A DNA stretch of 64,000 nt from Girardinichthys multiradiatus (lineage: Eukaryota; Chordata; Actinopteri; Cyprinodontiformes; Goodeidae): contig NC_061808.1 of assembly GCF_021462225.1 (NCBI RefSeq), positions 22,171,119 through 22,235,118 on the forward strand, written 5' to 3'. A program made the translations under genes and the position numbers. Positions within the stretch are counted from its first letter, which is position 1; each line of letters opens with the position of its first letter. Positions 43,501-55,890 of this stretch are shown here, in pieces. The notes under the pieces were generated by a model, which was not told the DNA's origin, did no database searches, and saw only the letters and a list, made by a program, of their open reading frames with translations.

Positions 43501-45766
43501 AAAAAACAATCAAAGCCATTAAACTGTAGAATAAATGGCTTAAATATGTCTTGTTCCTTTATTAGTGCAGACTGATATATTAAAAACATATATTTTGAAT
43601 TAACCTCAAAATAATGATTAATAAAATAATAAAATTATGTGCTTGTTTCTAGATTTTTTAATTTACTTATTATTTATTTATTTACTTATATTGTTAAAGC
43701 AACAATTCAACTGAAACAGGCCTGTCAGTAAATGTTGGAATTTCAAGTTTTATTTGAAAGCATCCTATTAAAATCCATTCTCTGCTGTTCTTAGATAAAC
43801 AAATGGACTCTACCAGCTCAGTGATTGGTGGTCCCGTTGTAAAACTTACTTTTTTAATACAAAGTCCATGAGAGATCTGTCAGAGATAACGTTGACCAAT
43901 CATAACTTTCCACAAAGTGGGTGGGCTTTGTAATAGCTGTAGGGTCTGTGTGCTTTTCAGAGTAGTTAGCGGTCTCTCTGGGGGACCGAAAGGCTGCTAG
44001 CTGGATTATATTCCTAAAACGACACCTACCACACAACTGAATTTGGTGTCAACAAACTGGCTTCTATATGTTTTGTTAAGTGCCCCGTCAAGCTCAACAA
44101 ATTTAGAAAGTTTAAATTAGCTCATCACCTTTAACATTCTCTGATTTGAGTGCTGCTGTTATTGAGAAAAGCTTCAGCTCTGAGAACAATTGTTTGATTA
44201 ATGGTTCAGGGATTTACAACAACCTTTAAATATTTCATATATTTCTAACCTTCTGGAGCAGTCAGTTTTCCCTTCTTATATTTTTCTTAATTACATAAGA
44301 GTAGATGGATCGCCACTGTTAGCTAGTAGTCTTCAGGGACCAAAAAAAGCAAGATAAAAAATATTAGCTGGATAGATTAGAGGTGGGATTTGCACGCTTT
44401 GGACTATTAGATTGGATGTTTCAAGGTTTTATAAGAAGATTCAAAACTGAGTGCATTTTCTAACAATGGCACTGATTGTTTCAATTATCTTCACAGGGCA
44501 GATTTGTACCTTCGAGTCTATTTTACCGTTTGCTCAACCTCTGAGCCAGTGTGATGTAAATTTAGTAATCTGTTCCTGCCCTGGACTTTCTTTTGACTTT
44601 CTTTGGATGCAAACCTCCAATTCAAAGAGTGGCACCAAACACACAGTTAAGATAAAAAATCTGCCCGTCAGAAAAAAATAAAGACTTGGACACTAAAACA
44701 GCATTTTGGAGATCACTTTAGTTTTTTTCTTTGAGACAGCTGACAAAGTGCATTTTGGGGCTACGTAGAAAAACTGTACATCTCTAAATGGAACGCTGTG
44801 GTTCTACTAACCCAGAAATAGTAATAATGGAGGCGTGTTTGTATCCACAAAGTTCCAGGCATAATATGGAAATTTCAGTTTGCTGAGAGCAACATTTTAA
44901 AATTTGGCACTTGTACCTCATAATTTCAAAAATAAGCAAAAGTCAGCTGCCAACCCCAGATATCCCAATAAAAACTGTCCTCAGGGTTTGATATTTCTTT
45001 CATACAGACCTTGAATAATAATAACGGTTAGATTAACAGTCCTCTTTTTGAGCTCCTAGTCAATACAGTTTTCAGTGTGAGAATTTTTCATTATTATTGT
45101 TATTAAAATACACGTCTTTTAAGTCCTCTTCCTAAAGTGTATATTTCACCGTAAAAACATCAGGAGACCTCTAACATTGTAACTGCAGTGAATGAATGAA
45201 GCTAAAACCATGGATTCAGACAGCTAGAGTTTAACAGATCAAACAAACCCATGCAGTCACCTTTCAGAATGACAACTTGTCAGCAATGGCATCAGACCAA
45301 AGGCCATCCAGTGCTGCCAACACATTATTAGCTGTTTGCTCTGTTGGTTGATCAAAAGTTGATTTTTCATTTGCATAAGCCGTGTCTCCAGTGTTTTTGA
45401 TATTGGTTATAATAAATAGCTGACAGTTAGATAAACTGACTCATAGGGGATCATCAAGTTGTTATCCATAGTTTGAAATGATTGATGCTTCCCACATCTA
45501 TTACTGCATCACTCTATAATTGACATGAGGAAAGACTTTTAAAAACATTGCTAGGTAAAATCCTAGTAATACCATAATGCCACCATTTGCAAATAATTTA
45601 AAACTTACACTTTAACTAAAAGTATCACCCAGGGTAAAGATGGGTAAAAGGCATTTTATAGACCTAGTAAATCCAATTTCTAGCAGTAGCCAAATCTCAC
45701 ACTAGAAAAGTTAAACCTTTAAATTGAACATATTTACTTACTATGGAAGAAGTACAAGCTAAAATA
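34525..45766. other. 11 kb of non-coding DNA, probably intronic
   Basis: No coding exon, RNA gene or mobile element could be supported by eye. Short ORFs here have no recognisable motif. If the nkain2 assignment holds, this is part of its first intron. A small hairpin is listed separately. Degenerate repeats may be present below what I can recognise. Confidence 0.45.
40296..40331. repeat. 12-bp perfect hairpin
   Basis: GTGAAGGGTGCA (40296-40307) and TGCACCCTTCAC (40320-40331) are exact inverted repeats with 12 bases between them. A phrase TATATGTGATTGCA occurs in the loop and again just after. Function unknown. Confidence 0.6.
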
Positions 45767-45768
45767 TA

Positions 45769-45989
45769 CAGTACAGACCAAAAGTTTGGACACACCTTCT
45801 CATACTTTGAAGAACCTAGAATATAAGACATATTTTCAGTTGTTTCACACGTTTTTGTTCAGTATATAATTCCACATGTGTTAATTCATAGTTTTGATGC
45901 CTTCAGTGTGAAGCTACAATATTCATAGTCATGTAAATAAAGACAACTCTTTGAATGAGAAGGTGTGTCCAAACTTTTGGTCTGTACTG
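45769..45989. mobile_element. Tc1/mariner MITE, 221 bp
   Basis: The inverted ends begin CAGTACAGACCAAAAGTTTG and are identical over about 35 bases. TA flanks both sides (45767-45768 and 45990-45991). This terminus (GACCAAAAGTTTGGACACAC) is a well-known fish MITE type. No coding capacity; it would depend on a Tc1/mariner transposase supplied elsewhere. Confidence 0.92.
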
Positions 45990-45991
45990 TA

Positions 45992-46733
45992 TAATCAAAA
46001 TCACCAGCGCCACACTTGCCCCACCCCAACAATTCCTTGATTAAATGTAACTGGAGCATTTTTAATGTTCAGCTTTATTTTTTTTTGGTGGACCATGACC
46101 TCCTGTGTTGCAGGCGTATAACTATGATGTGACACAGTGGTTCATTTTGTTCAGCCATTTTTCAAAATGAGAAAGACAAGAGAGCATGCCACTCTGAGGC
46201 AAGCATGTACCAATCTTCATATTTCAGAAAATAGATTCAACAAAGAATTTACTCTGGCTAAATTTGCCTATATCTACATTCAGAGCCATATTTAAAAGGT
46301 TCAAACAACAGGAACTGTGACAAACAAGGTTTGCTGCAGGGGTGTCACTAAGGGGTGGTCAAATGGGGGACAATAACAATCTTGGTATGGGGCCAAAACA
46401 GAATTTCAGGAATTTTATTTAAGTAGGTTGAAAAGTTGCATGTTATGGTGGAAGATGAAATGTATATTGTGTATTTACATAATCCTGATCTTCTTGATTG
46501 TATTGACAAGCTAGTAGTCTGTAAATTCATTTATTCATTTACTTCTACATCAAAAATGTGATGTATCTTCCAAACTCCCTATTTTTAGCTGTTGCTCAAT
46601 TTAGTATAAATTATTTAAAAATATTCTAACTTTCCTAATTTTTAACCAAAATATGTGACCCTGGAATCATTTGACAGCAGGGCAAGGTGAAAGACAGACA
46701 CTTATAAAAGGGCACAGTGAAGGACAAAAGAAG
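45992..46733. other. AT-rich DNA, nothing firm
   Basis: No gene is supported. GCAGGGGTGTCACTAAGGGG near 46335 resembles a hAT terminus, but no partner end was found. Confidence 0.4.
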
Positions 46734-46735
46734 TA

Positions 46736-48334
46736 CAGGTCCTTCTCAAATTATTAGCATATTGTGATAAAGTTAATTATTTTCCATAATGTCATGATGA
46801 AAATTTACATTCATATATTTTAGATTCATTGCACACTAACTGAAATATTTCAGGTCTTTTATTGTCTTAATACGGATGATTGTGGCATACAGCTCTTGAA
46901 AACCCAAAATTCCTATCTCACAAAATTAGCATATTTCATCCGACCAATAAAAGAAAAGTGTTTTTAATACAAAAAACGTCAACCTTCAAATAATCATGTA
47001 CAGTTATGCACTCAATACTTGGTCAGGAATCCTTTTGCAGAAATGACTGCTTCAATGCGGCGTGGCATGGAGGCAATCAGCCTGTGGCACTGCTGAGGTC
47101 TTATGGAGGCCCAGGATGCTTCGATAGCGGCCTTTAGCTCATCCAGAGTGTTGGGTCTTGAGTTTCTCAACGTTCTCTTCACAATATCCCACAGATTCTC
47201 TATGGGGTTCAGGTCAGGAGAGTTGGCAGGCCAATTGAGCACAGTGATACCATGGTCAGTAAACCATTTACCAGTGGTTTTGGCACTGTGAGCAGGTGCC
47301 AGGTCGTACTGAAAAATGAAATCTTCATCTCCATAAAGCTTTTCAGCAGATGGAAGCATGAAGTGCTCCAAAATTTCCTGATAGCTACCTGCATTGACCC
47401 TGCCCTTGATAAAACACAGTGGACCAACACCAGCAGCTGACACAGCACCCCAGACCATCACTGACTGTAGGTACTTGACACTGGACTTCTGGCATTTTGG
47501 CATTTCCTTCTCCCCAGTCTTCCTCCAGACTCTGGCACCTTGATTTCCGAATGACATGCAGAATTTGCTTTCATCCGAAAAAAGTACTTTGGACCACTGA
47601 GCAACAGTCCAGTGCTGCTTCTCTGTAGCCCAGGTCAGGCGCTTCTGCCGCTGTTTCTGGTTCAAAAGTGGCTTGACCTGGGGAATGCGGCACCTGTAGC
47701 CCATTTCCTGCACACGTCCTGTGCACGGTGGCTCTGGATGTTTCTACTCCAGACTCAGTCCACTGCTTCCGCAGGTCCCCCAAGGTCTGGAATCGGCCCT
47801 TCTCCACAATCTTCCTCAGGGTCCGGTCACCTCTTCTCGTTGTGCAGCGTTTTCTGCCACACTTTTTCCTTCCCACTGAGGTGCCTTGATACAGCACTCT
47901 GGGAACAGCCTATTCGTTCAGAAATTTCTTTCTGTGTCTTACCCTCTTGCTTGAGGGTGTCAATAGTGGCCTTCTGGACAGCAGTCAGGTCGGCAGTCTT
48001 ACCCATGATTGGGGTTTTGAGTGATGAACCAGGCTGGGAGTTTTAAAGGCCTCAGGAATCTTTTGCAGGTGTTTAGAGTTAACTCGTTGATTCAGATGAT
48101 TAGGTTCATAGCTCGTTTAGAAACCCTTTTAATGATATGCTAATTTTGTGAGATAGGAATTTTGGGTTTTCATGAGCTGTATGCCAAAATCATCTGTATT
48201 AAGACAATAAAAGACCTGAAATATTTCAGTTAGTGTGCAATGAATCTAAAATATATGAATGTTAAATTTTCATCATTACATTATGGAAAATAATGAACTT
48301 TATCACAATATGCTAATATTTTGAGAAGGACCTG
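46736..48334 (-). mobile_element. Tc1/mariner element, copy C
   Basis: 1599 bp, with the same termini as copies A and B and TA at 46734-46735 and 48335-48336. It has the same orientation as copy B. The transposase carries two frameshifts. Confidence 0.92.
47012..48006 (-). pseudogene. Tc1-like transposase, two frameshifts
   Basis: The start is the ATG complementary to 48004-48006. Near 47875 an 11-base loss between two GTGGGAAG copies (present twice in copy A) shifts the frame inside the region before the GRKR motif. Near 47717 one extra base in the GCACAGG-CGTGTG stretch shifts it again. From 47713 to 47012 the frame is open for 233 codons and keeps the full linker, FSDESKF, FQYDLAPAH (His to Tyr beside the second Asp) and NPIENLW. 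The catalytic domain is thus intact, but it is cut off from the DNA-binding domain. Confidence 0.9.
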
Positions 48335-48336
48335 TA

Positions 48337-49864
48337 TATTTCCTAATTAAGGGTTGCAACCTGTCAAAATTAGTAATTTTCTCTCTCAAACGCATGCACA
48401 AAAATATTATGCATATATGACTGTCTAGCAGGCAGACTTCTTCTGGTGCTCATAGTCTCACCTGGTACCACTGACCATAAAAACAATGTCATTGAATGCT
48501 GTTGTGCAACAGTGCAATAGTGTAGGATATAAAAGAGGACTTAAGCAAGGCTGAACTCATTCTGTTTATTAATAGTTAACTGAAATTATCTTTAGCAGAA
48601 TAACTGATCAGACATTTTTTGAGAAATTGTCTAAAGTGTTTATAACAAAAATGTTGAGACATATAAAGACAAAGCATATGTTTCTGCAAGTTCTGATTCT
48701 GAAGCTGATTCTGATTCTGAAGCTTTTCAACCAAAACACAGTTACTTTTGCAGAGAAGTAAAAAGCAACCCTCTTAAATTAACTTAGAATATTTGAAATA
48801 ATTGACAGTCTTATATCCTCCACTATTATTGCCACTGTTGTAAAAATGTGTACAACAGCCAAGTATTGCCTAAGCTTGCCTTGCTTATTAATCCGAATCA
48901 AGCAAAAAGTCAGCTGGTTGGACTGAAAACGTCTTTCTCATAAAGATACAGTCCATCCGCAAACCCAAGCCCTTGTTTTCTCCTTAACTGTAGTGACATG
49001 ATGCCTTAGCAATTAACCTAAGCAGAGTGAAAAAGTTCTGTTCAGTTATGTAGGCTGTCAGTCTCACTACTTCAGACACACTGACCAGAACCTTTCTATT
49101 TTCCTCTGCATGGTCACCTGTTTGGTGCAATCTCACCCAGCAAGAACAATTACTCTTTTAATTAGTAGTCAACAAAGTGGCTCTCCACAAAAGACTGAGT
49201 GGATTGTGGTTTCAGACATTGATGTAAATGTGTTGAAGAATAGCTGAGGAAAGCTGCATTTGATAAAACCTGGACGATCAGGAGGCTTCAACCTGAGCCC
49301 CAACAGAGCTAACTGTGCACAACCAAGTCATAAACATACAGTACTGTTGGACCTCTAGCTCAGCTAGCTGTGGTATCAGCTGGCTTAGCTATTACAACAT
49401 TTAACAGAGCAAAACATGTTGTTGACTGTGGCACCGCATTAGTTCCACTGCATTAGACACAATGACTATCTCTGTGACAGAATCTCATTCACAAACACGC
49501 ACGCAAATGCATGCGCGTTGCCATTATACCACCGACGGAAACACGCAGCACCCCTATTTACAGCACTGTGGTGTGTTTCATGTATGTGCGTTGCATGAGG
49601 CAATATCATTAGCATTCTGATGTAAACAAGTTACCTTACACAGCTGTGTCTCTCTTTCGAGTCAAAACGTGCCCAGCGTTGTGCTATTTCATAGCACAAT
49701 AGGCCTTTTACAAGCACATACATTCTCACAATATGGGTCACATACATAAAACCTTATAAATTAGGATGTTGATTAGTTTTCTTATGATGGACAAGAAGGC
49801 AATGATGGAGTCTCAAACTCTTACCTATTCAGTGTGAAAACAGCTGCAGCTTGTTCATACTTAA
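48337..49864. other. non-coding DNA
   Basis: No gene is supported. A short TGATTCTGA-rich patch near 48686-48722 resembles the tail of the LINE at the right edge but is too short to assign. Confidence 0.45.
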
Positions 49865-49866
49865 TA

Positions 49867-50070
49867 TACAGTACCTTACAAAAGTATTTATGTCACCAAC
49901 AAAGAACCACATGGTTGTGAATGAAAGTGCTGCATGTTTTTCAAAATGTTTACAAATAAAATCTGAAAAATATTTTCCATCCCCTTTACTTTCCAACTTA
50001 AAGTCATTAGAATACGCTATGTGAGGCGGAAAACTCACAACATTTCACATCAAGCTGATTTGAGGCACTG
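49867..50070. mobile_element. Tc1-like non-autonomous remnant
   Basis: TACAGTACCTTACAAAAGTA at the left matches a common fish Tc1 terminus (TACAGTGCCTTGCAAAAGTA type). The right end GAGGCACTGTA is the inverted TACAGTGCC. The middle (AAATAAAATCTGAAAA) matches the inner repeat of such elements. About 200 bp, so internally deleted. Confidence 0.5.
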
Positions 50071-51520
50071 TAGAGATACTTGTTTTTTGCAGTAACCTTG
50101 GCAAAACAACATGAAACACATTTTTAAAATGCTCATTCTCGGAAATACTTAAGCTGTTATTTTGGAGAGTGAAACGGCTAGCGTTCGTTGTACAATAACA
50201 GGACAAGCTATTCGTTTTAAAGACAAAGCTGCACTCTTAAAACACAGAAATTCTCACATCATCACAGATGTTTTCTTGTTTGAGATGTCCTCTTAGGCCA
50301 GAGAGCTCACTTGAAAGCACACTATTGCATTTTCTCCAAGTCTGTTGTTGAATAAAAATGATGGATTTGACCTCTACTGATATTTAGATGATGTATTAGT
50401 TATTAGTGATCATTTTTAGGATTTTAAAATGACATTCTTTAAACTGATTTCACATACGTCAGAAACCGAGCCATCTAATAATAATAATTGATAACACTAT
50501 TTATAGGATGAAAGTGGGGCAATGTCTGCTCCCAGCACCACTTGTACTACAACATATTTAGCACATTCCCTTCTTCAACATCCCCCCAGCAGCAGTTTAA
50601 AGAATGGAGGGAACGGATGGATGGATGGATGGGTGAATAAATGAATACCCTACTGCACAAACAGCATGCATGCCCCAATTAAAGCACCCTCTTCATATTT
50701 TACGACAAACGCTATCGCTCTATTAGCTCATCTGTCCAAGGCACCCACTTAGTTAGGTCTAACCCTTCCCAGGAGTGGCCTGAATCTAACTTTACAGTTC
50801 ACTGGTTCAAGCAGTGAATGTGTTAAACACAGCAGTTTGCTCATTCACCAACAGAGACCTAACAACCGACTTGTGGTCAAAGTTCAGCATGAAGTTGTTT
50901 GCAAGACTGCATTTGTCCCAAAGGTCAGACTGAATGTGGGTCCGTTTCAAACTTTAGGGACAACACTGGATGACAGGCAGGTGATTGGCAGGTAAGGGCA
51001 ACTGCAGTGTGTTCGGTGATTGGCAGACTGGACAAGCTGACACAGACCAGAAGGAATGTGTGGCAGAAGAAATAAAACAGATATGATGTTCTTAAGTCAA
51101 AAAGCATCAGGAATCTCAAAATGTGTAAAAAAGCCTTAAAATAAACTTAAAGTTTATTGTAAGAGCATAGTTCCGCTCTGTAAGATGTTTTAGAAAAACC
51201 TTTAAATTAACTGCATTTATGCATTGGTGAAAACATTTAACTATAATAAACAATTGTTAACAGAATTAACAACAGTACAGCTATACTATTTTGCAAATCA
51301 CCTTCTGCCCACAGGTCAGGACTTGGTCTTATAACATTGCACAAGGTTGCAGCACACAAAGAGAGGGATCTTTGAGCATTCCACTTTGGACACTCTCTAT
51401 AGATCATCCAGAGTACTGGATCCTGTCTTTGTAATAGGATTTAGGTGTGGGGACTGTGATGGCTGTGGAAACGTTTGATTGTGCGTCAGATTAAGCATTT
51501 TGGTGTTGATTTACTTTTCC
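50071..51520. other. non-coding DNA with a short GGAT repeat
   Basis: No gene is supported. (GGAT)n lies at about 50614-50631. Confidence 0.45.
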
Positions 51521-51524
51521 TTCC

Positions 51525-51990
51525 CATAGAAAGTACTCCTGGATCAGTGCTTCTTTGTTCTCTTTGTGTCTCTGCTCTGTTCTCTCAAACCCCCAGTCAG
51601 TCGTGGCAGATGGCCGCTCACACTGAGCCTGGTTTTTCTGGAGGTTTCTTCCTGTTAAAAGGGAGTTTTTTCTCTCCACTGTCGCTACATGCATGCTCAG
51701 TATGAGGGATTGCTGCAAAGTCAACGCCAGTGACTGTCCACTGTCTCTACATGCTCATCCAGGAGGAGTGAATGCTGCAAGTCACTGACTGGATGCAATC
51801 TGCTGGGTTTCCTTAGATAGAAAAACTTTGTATCCAATTTGAATAAAAAGCTAACTCCGACTGCACTGTTCAATTGTTAGGATTAATTGGAATGTATGTA
51901 CCTGACTGTTGTAAAGTGCTTTAAGACAACATGTGTTGTGAATTGGCGCTATATACATAAAACTGAATTGAATTGAATTGAATTGATTTG
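51525..51990 (+). repeat. 5'-truncated LINE, 3' UTR with (GAATT)n tail
   Basis: The stretch has CCCCCAGTCAGTCGTGGCAG, GGAGGTTTCTTCCTGTTAAA, CTCCACTGTCGCTACATGC and GGCGCTATATACATAAAACT followed by GAATTGAATTGAATTGA. I recognise this as the 3' end of a very common teleost non-LTR element. No coding part remains. The pentamer repeat is the usual tail of such insertions. Confidence 0.75.
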
Positions 51991-52004
51991 GCCACATGCT
52001 GAAG

Positions 52005-52440
52005 TTATCTCGCTAAAGTATCCAATAATGATCCATTTTCAGTTATTTTCACAAGATAATTTTGTAAAATATCCTGGTATTTCAAAGACTTCATGATGTC
52101 ATGATTTCTGACAAGGTTTGGGCATTTGGAAGAGAAATAGGCCCACAGCATTACAGTTCCTCCACTGTACCTAAACAGTGGGCATGAGGTACTTCTCCAC
52201 ATATTCATCCTTTGTTTCGCACCAAACCCACCAGGAGAGTTTGGTGCAAATCTAACAATGTTTGTCCTAACGTTTGTCTCGGTCGACCAAAACTCACAGT
52301 TCCACTTAAAGTTCTGGTAGCATTCAGCAAACTTTACATGTTTTAATTTGTGATGGTGGCAAAAAGGTTTTTTCTGGTATCATTCCCAAATAACCAGTTG
52401 GACTATAGATTGCGTAAACTGGGGGTTATTGAGACTTGAC
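52005..52440 (-). pseudogene. degenerate Tc1-like transposase fragment
   Basis: Read on the minus strand, broken frames give EFWSTETNVRTN (where the first catalytic Asp of Tc1, usually W-D-E, is replaced by Thr), FAPNSPGGFGAKQRMNMW, YSGGTVMLWAYFSSKCPN (the GGGSVM-WG-F region) and MKSLKYQDILQNYLVK. The open part is 52005-52208. The second Asp and the Glu are absent. It is a third Tc1 family in this window, separate from the copies with CAGGTCC ends. Confidence 0.6.
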
Positions 52441-53340
52441 CTACCCCCAAGAGACCACTCTTGACTGCAGTTCTCTTGTTTGATTTTTTGTACTTTTCTG
52501 TACTACCATTACCATCCGTGGCAACAAGATAAATATGGGTCCTCGCCCAGTGGCTAAAATAAATAGGCCTCTTGTCTCATGTCATATCTATATTCCGGTG
52601 GAACAGAAAATGATAGATTACTAAATAGAAGTTCAAATAAACATTTATTTCATTTGTTCAGTGAACAAATGACTTCAAATTAAAAATGGCATTTATATCT
52701 GTATATCTGATCATATCAGACTATTTGTCAAAAATATTAATATAAACTGATAAAATCATTTGCATTACAGCATCAGGTCCCTGTCAAGCCATGAAGGAAC
52801 ATTTAGTCATAATTTTCAGAGATTTTGGGTGGGTGACGAGGTGGCAGATGATGTAGATGCATGCAAACAGCAGTGCCCCTTAATCGCAGCCTGGTGTCAT
52901 TTCCCGATGACCCAGATGGTGAAAGGAGAAAGAGTGGCACACCAAGGAACAGATAAGCAGCTGGTGATGCTTAATGTCAGATATTTTCCCTCTTCACGCT
53001 GTCCCTTTTTCTACAGATGTCACATGCAACTCAGCAAAGCGTATTGTTTCTCTAATTACAATGATCTCGTTCAAGAAATCACTCTTCAAGCTCCTATGAA
53101 CAGCACCTTTCTATTTTTTTCATCCCCTATTTTGTAACCTTTTACACTCCTATTAACTTCTGAATTTATAACCTTTGAGTAATTCCTCCACCCACCTGTC
53201 TCCAACTTCCCACATTTAAAATGCTTCTGCCTCTGATTCCCCATGACAACTTGCTTGTTTGTCAAGCTCTTACAAGGTTAAAAATGAATAAAATACAAGC
53301 TGCTCTCTCTCTTGACCTATCATCTTCATTACAGGATCAA
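52441..53340. other. non-coding DNA next to nkain2 exon 1
   Basis: No gene is supported. It would be the start of the first nkain2 intron. The 125-codon plus-strand frame at 52760-53137 has no recognisable domain. Confidence 0.45.
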
Positions 53341-53357
53341 TAGTAATCGACACTTAC

Positions 53358-53411
53358 CAGCTGCATGCCACAGATGAAGGCCAAGGTGCACCTGCCGCTG
53401 CAACACCCCAT
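53358..53411 (-). CDS. nkain2: first coding exon of an NKAIN-family gene (most like NKAIN2)
   Basis: The 18 codons read MGCCSGRCTLAFICGMQL and are followed at once by a strong 5' splice site, CTG|GTAAGTG (53351-53357 on the minus strand). NKAIN proteins (Na+/K+-transporting ATPase interacting) are small membrane proteins that bind the beta subunit of the sodium pump in neurons. They start with MG-CSGRCTL-x(4-6)-QL, and the next residues, LERQ-FDFLGYQWAP, come from the second exon. The ICGMQL ending is closest to NKAIN2 as I remember it; NKAIN3 differs more. The exon ends in phase 0. I could not find exon 2 to the left, so the first intron would be longer than 53 kb. NKAIN2 is known for very large introns in mammals. 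Confidence 0.75.
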
Positions 53412-54960
53412 GATGTCCTTCTCCTTCTATGCAAAGGTCCAGAAACTCTAGATAATTCCCAAAGTCTCTCCTTCACCTCCACCCCCCTCCAGTGAGGGGC
53501 TGCCTGGCAGCCCCTGTTGAAGGCGCTGCTCAGCGGCCTCTGAGTGCAGAGTGCAGCCCCTGTGTGATCAGGTGTAACTACCTCCTTCAGATGAAAGGCT
53601 TATAAGTGGTCTCCTTTTTTTAACACAGGTCAGATATTAATTATGGAGAGAGGGCCTTTAGGACAATTTAGGAGAATTCAAGACAACAAATTATGATTTA
53701 TCTTGACTAACTGGCTGATAATGTGCATTTGAGCAGGAAAAAATCAAACAGGTCTTCTCCTAGTAAACAAAATAAAAACTCCCCTGCATTGGTGAGAAAA
53801 TGTTCTGTGTCCATTCAGCTTTTCCAGACTTCACCTTGTTGGACTAGTAATCCGTCCAGGGCTCATCTCATTGACTCGCATCTTTATCCTTGCTGAACTA
53901 GCACAATCCTGGACCCACAGATCTCTTGCTCAATAATCCGATTAATGCCCCGATTGCCTGCTTTGGTAAGCGTAATTTGTTTCCAGGTGGAGGAAACAAG
54001 TGAAAGTGGTCCTTGTATCTATTTTTTAATCCCCCCACACATAAACGGGCTCCTCTCCTCTTCGTGTCTCAGGGGAAGTGACGGGCACGTAGCGGCAACA
54101 TCCTCACCCAAACACTGCTATCTTCTTTCCACACGAGTTTTTCTTCTAAATGTCCTGACTTATCCAGACAGGGAGTGGAGGCTGAAAGCGTTGATGGGGT
54201 CTTCTGATATATGTCAGCCTCCCGGACGATGATTTCTGTGTCTCTTCTGTTTAATGAGTCCCCCTCCTTAGGATCATCTCCCCTTCAGGTCCACAACAAG
54301 GTTTTGTTTTTTCTTTATTTTTGTCAGAACCGACATCAGATGATAGGTTGATCCCCTGCTTTCTTCTTTATGATAAAGACACTTCCACTGTAATAAATAC
54401 AAAAGCAATAACAAAAACATACGGCTGTGCAAATTTCGCGCAGAATTGAGCGATGTTAAATTCCCGTCGAAGTAGTCTCCAAACGTGACGCGCAAAAACG
54501 GATCCGAGCCAAATGACGTCTTGTTTCAGTTTCTTGCCTCAGGGTTTGTCTTGAAGAAGTGAAGAGGGGGAGACAATGGGAACCGGGATGGACCAACGGA
54601 CCGAGAAAGACAGCCGTGAGGAGCGTCTCCCGCCTTCCATCTGTCAAGTCAAACAGCACGCCTCCATGTTGCTCTTCTGGTGCGGATTTCCAAAATAAAG
54701 GTGCCGAATGTGACAGTATTATTTCAGACAGCAGAACAAATGGCAAAACTTCTTTCTTCGCTTTTAGTTTTCCCAGATTCACACTTTTGCTAGGGCACTA
54801 TGATGGTGCCTTTTATGGTGCGTTCAGTTTGTACTGGGAAGTAGGAATTTACAACTACCCCCTTGCAAAAATCTGCTGGAAGAACCCCTGTAGTTGGAAT
54901 CTGACTTGGGTTCCTCAAGCTATTCCGAGTTGTTATTCACTATGTACAAAACAGTAAAAG
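53412..54960 (-). promoter_or_regulatory. presumed 5' UTR and promoter region of nkain2
   Basis: Upstream of the ATG on the minus strand the sequence is richer in G and C than its surroundings. A TTATAAG-like box lies at about 53599-53607. A palindrome GGGGCTGCC/GGCAGCCCC lies at 53496-53514. Around 54430-54700 CpG dinucleotides are more frequent, with a CRE-like TGACGTC at about 54514. No transcription start can be fixed. The overlapping ORFs here (53945-54232, 54456-54957) have no recognisable domain. Confidence 0.4.
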
Positions 54961-55754
54961 TTGCATTATCTGCAAGGAAAAAGGCCAACAAATTAACGTG
55001 ATTAGTTTTTTATATGGGCATTATTAAACACAACATTAAACACAACAAACTGAAAAGGTTTATATCCTGTTATACTATTGTTCCATAATGTCTCTGAAAA
55101 CATAGTGGTAGTTGAAAAACTTTGTAAGATGATAATTGTTTTAAAAGGGTTGAAAACCACTGATCACACAGTTCAATAATTAAAATTCAGCGATTTTCAA
55201 AGTTGGATCAAACATCTTTCCCAGATCTGACTTTCAGTGCAAATAGATTGTAGGATTGCTTGAGAATTTCAGATACCAAGTCTAAACAATCAACTGGAAC
55301 ACCCATCCTAAAGGAGTTCACAGACTGATGCAAAGCTTTCTGTGTGACTGACTGAACATGCAAACCATCAGAAGTCCAAACATTTTATTACTGCAACCTT
55401 ATATATGTTGCACCAATACTGGATTTTACATTTGGGGTTGGTGAGGCACCTCTGAGTTTCCTGGTCAGAATTCAGACTTCAGCTGTGCCGATCCAGTTGA
55501 TGTTTGGACTCGAAAGTCAGACTTTAGGGTTGCAAGTAGAAGTTTAAATTGCTTTGATAAATAATTAACTTCTGAATGCTTTGTATATTATGAAAGTGGT
55601 GCATACAGTTATGAACAACAACTGGGTTGTAAAGGTTGTTTTTAAATATATATGCCAACAACAGTGTTTTTTTTTTTCAGTTTGAGATGGAAGCAACAAT
55701 TTGAATCCTGACTGTGAAGATAAATTGGTAAACATACGTAAACATTACTAGAAT

Positions 55755-55890
55755 GTTGCCCTGCGATGGAGGTGACCTGTCCAGGGTGTACCCCGCCTCT
55801 CGCCCATAGACTGCTGGAGATAGGCACCAGCTCCCCCGCGACCCACTATGGAATAAGCGGTAGAAAATGACTGACTGACTGACATTACTA
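55755..55890 (+). repeat. LINE2-like 3' tail with (GACT)n end
   Basis: GACCTGTCCAGGGTGTACCC, CGCCTCTCGCCCATAGACTG, GGCACCAGCTCCCCCGCGAC and ATGGAATAAGCGGTAGAAAA followed by ATGACTGACTGACTGAC. This is a very common fish retroelement end, and the same family appears reversed at 23145-23470. Confidence 0.7.

Noticed and set aside
46335..46370. hAT terminus CAGGGGTGTCACTAAGGGG
   Set aside because: No inverted partner or 8-bp duplication found; similarity limited to a few bases.
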